The position numbers and the translations under genes are program-made. The notes under the pieces are model-generated. The model worked only from the letters and a program-made list of their open reading frames with translations. It was not told the DNA's origin and did no database searches. Source: Macrotrachela quadricornifera (Eukaryota > Rotifera > Eurotatoria > Philodinida > Philodinidae). Taken from it: 64,000 nucleotides of DNA. The DNA lies in contig JAJEKB010020623.1 of NCBI GenBank assembly GCA_022393335.1, forward strand, positions 458,009-522,008, read 5' to 3'. The stretch's first letter is position 1. Every line of letters begins with the position of its first letter. Positions 56,771-64,000 of the stretch are shown piece by piece.

Positions 56771-57609
56771 TTTGATAGAAATATTTTCAAAATATAGAGG
56801 AGTCCATTTATTCTAGCACAACCGATATATTCTACAACTATCCTTTTCACGAAATGTCACTCTAATCCATTCACAAAATACATTATGCTCAAACTCTTCT
56901 GCATTTAATAGTGGAATTTAATGACATATTTAGTCTAATGTTCACACTAATTGTCATTACATTAATTTATATTGGTTAATCAATAGTCTCTTCATCATAT
57001 TCTGGAATAAGATTTGGAATAACATTCAAGGGTGGGTTAGAAATCCTGACTCGATTTGTGTAAGTAATTTTTCTATATTAAAGCACATCTTTAAAAACTG
57101 GTATCTATGATAGAAAGACGCAGGAAAAAACCGCTCTACAAAACTACCTATGAATGACTTTTTTCAACTCATACAGCAAGAAAATAAAACTATGCAAGTG
57201 AGCTCCGTATCCACGGTTAATTTTAGTTTTTTTTGTGACGTATACTCTCGAGCTTATAACTTTCTTACTCTATGAGTTTGAGGAGATCAGTCATAGACTA
57301 CTTTGTAGGGCGTCTTTTGTTACATCTAGTTATCATAGAGACCAATTTTCTAAGATATGTTTTAATATAAAAAAATTAATTATATTCAAAAATATTTGCT
57401 CGACCTAAACACAGACCTGAACCATACACTCAATTTCATGTACATTCACTCATACCAGTTGATTTATCTAAATTGGGTGGCTTCTTTGTATTCTATAATA
57501 TCCTCAGAGTATATAGAGTAGAGCAAAACTAACGAAAAAAATAACATCTTTTCGACTTTATATTCTCTATAGATCAATAGATCAAATATCTATAATATCG
57601 ACACCAATA
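56771..57609. other. Gene-free AT-rich stretch
   Basis: No coding region or repeat was recognised between foldbacks H and I. Confidence 0.4.
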
Positions 57610-58735
57610 GATTTTTCGTCCCTAATATCGACACGTCTACCAAAATTGATGTATAACTTACATACGATAAAGATCAGTTTTTATTTTAATAGCATAATGC
57701 ATTCTGATCATTTTTCACAACTTTATTTGATATTTCATGATAAGTCAATCTTTTGTGCTTGAGGCATCTACCTTTCAGGTATTCAAAAACACTTTTTTTT
57801 ATTCTCATTTCAGTTGTCACATGCATAAATCGATAGGACACAGTGTCCTTATTACAAACATCTTTTTTTTTCAAAATTCATCGAATAATAATCAGAATCT
57901 TTGGGACTAAAGATGGTCTTGAAAGTCAGCTTTAGCTTAAAAGATCATTATTATTCATCTAAAACTCTTTAAAAATATGATGATTCGACGCATGATTTTT
58001 TTCTCTATCGGAATATAGATATGGCTTCCAAAGACAATAATTTTTTTAACTGATAATTATGGAATACCGAACTAAACGGGTTCCTATAGACGCTCAAAGT
58101 GGTTTTTTTCTCTCCTTTTTAATACTGAAGTTCAAGTCAAAAATAGCCTTATTAGTAAGAGCTCATTGAATTATATTTGGCGTTAAAAAATTTGAACGAT
58201 TCATCCGGATAAATTATATTTTCAAAGGAGCAAAAAACTGTTGTGAGTGATTATATCAGCCCATTAATCTCTGTATACGATAATTATCAGCTGAAGAAAT
58301 AATTGTCTTTGAAAGCTTTATCCATATTTCGATAGACAAAGAATCATGTGTCGAATCAGTATACTTCCAATGAATTTTAGACGAATAATACTGGTCTTAT
58401 AAGCTAAAACTGATTTCTAGGACCATCTTTAGTGTCCAAGATTTTGATTATTATTCGATGAATTTTGAAAAAAAATTAAATATTTGTAATAAGGATACTG
58501 CATCCTATCGATTTCTACATGTGACAACTGAAATGAGAATAAAAAAATGTTTTTGAATACCTGAAAGGTAGATGCCTCAAGCACAAAAGATTGACTTATC
58601 ATGAAATATCAAATAAAGTTGTGAAAAATGATCAGAATGCATCATGCTATTAAAATAAAAACTAATTTTTATGGCATGTAAGTTATACATCAATTTTGGT
58701 AGACGTGTCGATATTAGAGACATTTTTATTCATCG
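57610..58735. repeat. Foldback element I, the largest here, ~450-bp arms
   Basis: The arm at about 57610-58060 is repeated inverted at about 58290-58735. Anchors: TCGACACGTCTACCAAAATTG / CAATTTTGGTAGACGTGTCGA, GTGCTTGAGGCATCTACC / GGTAGATGCCTCAAGCAC, and TCAGTTGTCACATG / CATGTGACAACTGA. Identity is about 85%. The frame 57686-57874 lies wholly within one arm and is incidental. No transposase is encoded. Confidence 0.85.
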
Positions 58736-59774
58736 ATTTTATACATCTACCCTTCAAGTTATTAAAGTCATTATAAACAAATTTTTTTTTCACCATTTAT
58801 CTTCAGATTATGATCAAATTTGACGTGTCCTACAAAATTGTTCACATGACCTTTGCTCGTTTTATGATCAAAAGATTGTATTTTGCATAAGTTTTGTATA
58901 AGTATCAATATTAGGGACAATTTATACACATATAAACTAGTCGTGTACAAACTCAAAGAAAATAAGAAAATTTTTTGCCGTTGATATCACTGACATTTAT
59001 TCTAGTTCTATCTCATATTTGAAGTAAATATACTAGATAATAATACCTAGAGAAAGAGTCTATTATTGGTGATTGGTTATAAGAGTTTCTTGGAAAACAT
59101 ATTAATATCTTTCGTATACTCGATAACATGACCATCACATAAGCTTGCTGCTTTGCAACGCTTTGATGGTGAACTTTTTTTTTATATGAAAGAGGAGGAA
59201 TTAATATAAATGTTTTATATTTTTCATCTAACATAACTTTTCATTAATTAGACATTTTTTCATTCGATATTTTCTCTTGTAACGTTTTCAATACATATTT
59301 TTGGAAGTTTCGATGGATTGACGTTTGATAGCTCTACACTTTCACGTGTTCTTTTTTAATTTGATTCTTTTTATGATAGTTATTATTTTATTTACCTACT
59401 TCCATTGCATCGCATTACTTTTTTTCTTTTTATTTCTTTACTGGTTTTTCATTGTCCTTGTTCGCTTTATAATATGGATAAACCCACAGTTCTTGGTCGA
59501 TGAAGACACATATCACAAGCAGAAATATATGCCTTCATATACATCACAATTATTTGTAACTTGCTGTTTCGTTTGCATACCTTGTTCTATTAGCTTTCTC
59601 TTTCATTTTTATCTAGCTCACGTATATATTCGAATCAAAGATTCATATTGCAAGGAAAATAAAACAAAGAAGAAAGAATGAGCTTCTCATAATTATTTTG
59701 AAAGGCTTCAGTGTTGCTGATCAATATGTAAATAATGTTTACGTATTCTGAAATAAAGAGCAGAAAAAATTGAA
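58736..59774. other. Region upstream of the NHL gene; one doubtful hydrophobic frame
   Basis: A 118-codon plus-strand frame (59325-59681) is extremely rich in F/L/I from T-rich DNA and would contain two or three membrane segments. The composition alone could produce it, and no family is recognised, so it is not called as a gene. The rest shows nothing. Confidence 0.35.
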
Positions 59775-62519
59775 TTGAATTTATTTGATAGCATGTCTCA
59801 GAGAAACACAAATGACTATCGATCTATTACAGTGAAGCATGTTTCAAAACGCCGCAGAAGGCAACGGAAATCTCGTTCTTTTTCTAAAATTACACCTGTC
59901 CCGGATGCAACAAAACATACAATTGATCATTCTACACCAATTGTAAGTCCGTTGAAAACACTTACAGATTTTTCCGTTGACAACTCGTTACTATCAACAC
60001 AGTTGACAACAAATCTTCAAAAATCAATTAGTTCATCGTTAGTTATCGATACTATAAAACCATCATCCGAAGAAAAAAAAAAGTAAGATTATTCATACCA
60101 AGAGTTGACTACTGCTTAAACTCATTATTTTCGATTTCATTTGTAGAAAGCAAAGAAATCTCGTTGGTAAATGTAAAACTAAATGTTCACTGTCGTCTAT
60201 TATTACCCTAGTCCTTCTCAGTGTATGTTTATTGTTATCAATAGGAGTTGTAGCTTACACTCTAGTTTTTATCAACACAAAGGCAACAACAACAACAGTA
60301 ACTACTCGCATTTCAATAACTACAATTACAACAGTGACTACCAGTACTGCCAGTAGTACGACTACAACAGTCAGCACTACTACTAGTATGGGTTGCTTTT
60401 TATCTTTTAAAAATAGAAAAAAAATTAGAGTTCTTCATTCAAAATATGCAAGCTACCATCATTGTTTTGCAAAACAACTATTTGAAGATAACATTGTTTC
60501 AGAAAATCTAATATGGACTGGTTTCATTGCACAGTAGATTGATACGAATTAAAACTCTGCACTTAATTACATGTTTTCTGGAACCCATATTTCAAAATAA
60601 GTACTGATGGATCAGGACTGAGATAAATTCAAAGTACAACGATCGTGAAGAATACGCTTATTTCCAAATTTCAATATATTCTCCATAGCAGACAGTCTTT
60701 TGTCTAAATTATATGAAAAAAAATGATATTTTACTTTCAATCATCTGTAACTTCTGATTTTTGTAAAACAGGTGTTGAAGTATACGTGAGTAGAAAATTA
60801 CATCTGTCCCATCCTGTACAGATCTGTCAGATAACAGCATTAATCATGATCGGTGGCATTACGAATAGCATTAAAGATTGTGGTAAACACCTCAGCAACG
60901 CGTTCTCTCCCGATCAGAGAGCTTAACTGATACCGTAGCATCAGCATACCTTTCTTACAGAAGATAAAACATATATGACTGAATTTAAGATATTTGCTCT
61001 TCGCTTTCCCTTTAAAATCACTTTAATATATAATGATGAAATTCTTTCATTATTATTACACATTAATAACAGATAGTATTTGACAGCAGAAATGTATGTG
61101 AATAAATCTTCTCATTGGCAATGTATGCATCTCTATTGTGTTTCACACTTTAATTCCGCAGAAATTGTCCTAACATTCTCTCTACGAATATAACATAAAG
61201 TATCATTCTACATGTGGGTGCGAAAAAACTTTCTATCGATGATTTTTTTATAATACATCAGTTAAAGTATGTTTATTTTACAGCAACCAGTTTTTTATTT
61301 GGATGGAATTCGACAGGTATAACGGTCGCTGGTATAACAGGTTCTCCTGGTACAGCTGTTAGCCAACTCACGAATCCATTTGGTATCGCATTGGATTCAT
61401 CAAATACACTTTTTATTGCTGATCGTGGTAACCATCGTATCCAAAAATGGTTGCAAAATGCTTCTAATGGTACGACAGTGGCTGGCCAGTCAAATGGCGT
61501 ATCAGGTATTGGATTGAATTGTTTAAATAATCCTGCTAATGTGAATATCGATTCTACCGGCAATGTTTACATTACAGAAGTATTCAATTATCGAGTTCTC
61601 TTTTGGTCTAGTGGTGCATCTGCAGGAACACTGGTCGCTGGTAATGGTGAGAACTCATCTTGAAATATTATTTCTTCAAAGTTTCCATAAATGTGCTTTC
61701 TAACATTATTTTAGAAAAATCTGGTTTTTGTTTTAAAGAAAAAACATTTCTTTTATTATTCCCCTGAGATATAGTGAAAACAATCAAGACAATGCTATGT
61801 TAAAATTTTGTTTTTTTTCGTAATAAGATTGAGAAAAAATCTTTATATTGCCATTACATTGATAGTGAAAATCGATTTATTGTATAATATCTGTAATCAA
61901 TTTGTTCAAGTTTTCATCTATGAATGTTTTTATAGGCACTGCAGGATCTTTGAACAATCTACTAAATCAACCGCATGATATCTCACATGATTGGAGCACT
62001 GGTACTCTTTACATATCGGACTATAACAATCATCGTGTTATGCAATATTTATCCGGTGCATCGTACGGCAATGTAGTTGCGGGTGGCAATGGTCCTGGTT
62101 ATACTACTTCACAGTTATTGTTTCCTGTTGGTATCTATTTTGATTCATCGTCGAATAGTCTTTTTATTGCTAATTACGGTGCCCATAATATTGTTTGTTG
62201 GGTAGTGGGAGCCAGTAGTTGGACGCTTGTGGCCGGTATTGGTGGTTCGCTTGGTAGCACATCAACATTGCTTAATAATCCTGGAGATGTGACACTTGAT
62301 TCAATGGGAAATGTATATGTCGCCGATACTATGAATCATCGCATACAGTTCTTTTGGGCTGGACAATCGAATGGTACGACTATAGCTGGGATTATTTCTT
62401 CGCCAGGTAGCACATCTACTCAACTGAACATGCCTTTTGGACTAACTGTGGATGCCCAGTTCAATGTATATGTAGCTGATTATGTTAATCATCGAATACA
62501 AAAGTTTTTACATTACTAG
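59775..62519 (+). CDS. Single-pass membrane protein with Thr-rich stalk and six-bladed NHL propeller, 497 aa
   Basis: Exons 59775-60082, 60147-60385, 61284-61646 and 61936-62519; GT/AG introns of 64, 898 and 289 bp with matching phases. Met7 (59793) is an alternative start. Residues 1-116 are basic and polar (K-R-R-R-R-Q-R-K-S-R) and probably cytosolic. Residues about 120-145 are one strong transmembrane helix. About 146-182 is a Thr/Ser-rich mucin-like stalk. Residues 183-497 carry six NHL repeats, each with a D-S/D-A turn and N-H-R-I-Q-like end (N-H-R-I-Q-K-W, N-Y-R-V-L-F-W, N-H-R-V-M-Q-Y, A-H-N-I-V-C-W, N-H-R-I-Q-F-F, N-H-R-I-Q-K-F). This predicts a type II surface protein displaying a beta-propeller that binds proteins or glycans. 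Similar proteins are abundant in bdelloids. Ligand unknown. Confidence 0.85.
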
Positions 62520-64000
62520 AAAACGTTATGGTTATACAAGTGAGATGTTCATGCTTTCTTTTTTTATATTGATGTTTGCATTATTTTCTATGAAAATAAA
62601 CGGATAGTAATTTCATGTTTTTATCATTTTATGAATAATGTAAACAAGTTCATTGCCTCAAATATACATATTTAAAGATACTAACAATGGAAGTGCGTGT
62701 GCTGTAGTTTAACGATATTGGACATATTCAGATTGAATAAAAGGTCTCATTGCCAAGCTAACAAATTTAAAATATAACGTGCTTATAGCATACATAAGCG
62801 AGATATTTGAATTTCAATGTATATGCAGTTTAGACACAGAAAGAAACAACACGAAAATTATTCACATTTAGCATTTTAACGATTCATTGGCTTTTGGGTC
62901 GTAAATTTCTGGAACATTGCCGAAAGTTATCTATTGCAATAGGACTATTCAAGTTTTAATATTCTCGAAAAGCTTTACAGTATCGAACTAAAAAAGATGG
63001 GTTTTGATCCATCTGATTTGTAAAGTATCAACACTTTCGTTTTTATCTGGGATGAAAACAACAAAGTATACAATATTATACTTAAATATAATGATAAAGA
63101 TATGTTTTTGCATCAAACATAAATTAGATGTTTCTCGCCTTCATAATTGATAGTTGAATGTAAATAACAGACTACATATTAATGAAATATTGATGGTTGA
63201 TGCTATTCATTTCTGTTTAATTTTATATGAGTATAATGCTCAATTTTCTTATGAATAGATTACTACGAAGGAAACAAAGATACATCTTCTAAACAAGTAT
63301 AACTTGTTGATCCTTAAGAGAAAAATCAAAAGTTTACTATTTTGATTTGGAAATACTGCTCTAAAGTTCTTACAACAGTTTGAATTTTCTAACAATCATA
63401 GAAAAGACGAAATCTTCTACCAACCAAAGAATATCGAACTTCATATAGAAAAACGTGATGTTAGTCACCGGTGTTTTTTCCAGACTTTGAAGCTTCTACT
63501 ATAACATTTGATAGAATAAATAAGTCCTATTGTCTCTGGCCAGGAAATCGATTCTTTTTTTCTAGAATGTTCAATAAAAACTTGTCTAATGTTTGGCCAT
63601 GAGCTGATGCAACAGATTGCATTATATAGAAGTGCGTTATATTGTTTCACTTATTAACAGCAACTTCTATCGTTTTTTGATCAGTGAAAAATAGAATTCT
63701 TGGAGAAATATATTCTTGTTATAATAACCAATGGTCCGTATTGAAAATGTGCAAAGTAGAATAAATCGAAATTACACTTCTTTTTCTTCTAACTCAATCT
63801 TAAGCATCGAGTATATTACACATATGTCGGATTTAGACGAATATATTTCAATTGCAAATAAAAGTTTAAATACCTTTTAAATTAAAAACTTTTCTGGTTG
63901 AAAGGGACCATGTAGTGAGTTTATTGCATCTTTGTGATAAAACTCTAGTTTCTTTTATCAATAATTATATAAACGATTTACTTGTTTTGAAAGCATGTCA
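62520..64000. other. Gene-free AT-rich end of window
   Basis: AATAAAC and similar A-rich signals follow the NHL gene stop by about 80 bp (near 62597), compatible with a polyadenylation site. No other coding or repeat structure was recognised. Confidence 0.4.

Noticed and set aside
59325..59681. Possible 118-aa multi-pass membrane protein
   Set aside because: Composition of T-rich DNA alone gives F/L/I runs; no family match or splice-consistent neighbours.
1..64000. CRISPR arrays, operons, rRNA and tRNA genes
   Set aside because: No regularly spaced identical repeats with unique spacers, no prokaryotic gene organisation, and no cloverleaf or rRNA sequence that I could recognise by eye; a tRNA scan was not possible.

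Overview
The window is AT-rich eukaryotic DNA. It holds intron-bearing genes, many mobile elements and no bacterial-style operons. Several signs point to a bdelloid rotifer (an Adineta- or Rotaria-like genome). Introns are short (about 50-70 bp) in the oxidase and transporter genes. There is an ADP-ribosyltransferase/TPR relative, a membrane-anchored NHL propeller, a broken F-box gene of bdelloid type, a Penelope-like element, a gypsy-like LTR element with an extra membrane domain, and two genes of clearly non-metazoan type. The organism assignment is inferred from family knowledge; no search was run.

Layout. 0-14.8 kb: few genes. It has a decayed hAT transposase with another element inside it, one predicted secreted protein (6.5-7.5 kb, minus) and several long inverted-repeat (foldback) elements. 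14.85-18.5 kb (plus): a three-exon, 754-residue Golgi-type membrane protein. It fuses a plant-type reversibly glycosylated polypeptide/UDP-arabinopyranose mutase domain to a second glycosyltransferase-like domain. 20.7-22.2 kb (minus): an ART-like/TPR protein whose ART motifs look dead. 23.8-24.4 kb: a short Tigger/pogo-type element that still encodes a helix-turn-helix. 26.1-28.6 kb (minus): an intronless, fungal-architecture folate synthesis protein (two DHNA-aldolase domains, HPPK, DHPS), a pathway animals normally lack.

29.6-39.0 kb (minus): a nest of elements. A decayed gypsy-like LTR retrotransposon is split by a Penelope-like element with RT and GIY-YIG domains and a hammerhead-ribozyme-like motif at its 3' end. 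That element is itself split by a young palindromic MITE containing a 400-N assembly gap. 39.6-40.3 kb: a broken F-box gene abutting another inverted-repeat element. 41.0-43.9 kb (minus): a nine-exon NOX5-like, EF-hand NADPH oxidase. 45.9-51.2 kb (minus): a nearly intact LINE with a perfect 16-bp target duplication, inserted in an older repeat array, followed by a 35-bp minisatellite. 52.4-54.2 kb (minus): a three-exon SLC22-like transporter. 55.0-58.7 kb: a non-autonomous hAT, a small uncertain gene and two large foldbacks. 59.8-62.5 kb (plus): a four-exon single-pass membrane protein with a mucin-like stalk and a six-bladed NHL propeller.

The host genes do not form one pathway. The oxidase, transporter and NHL protein are metazoan-type membrane proteins. 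The glycosyltransferase fusion and the folate enzyme look horizontally acquired and are the most interesting biology here, together with the nested retroelements. Exon models were built by matching GT/AG sites to reading frame and family alignment from memory; they agree in phase but have not been checked against transcripts.
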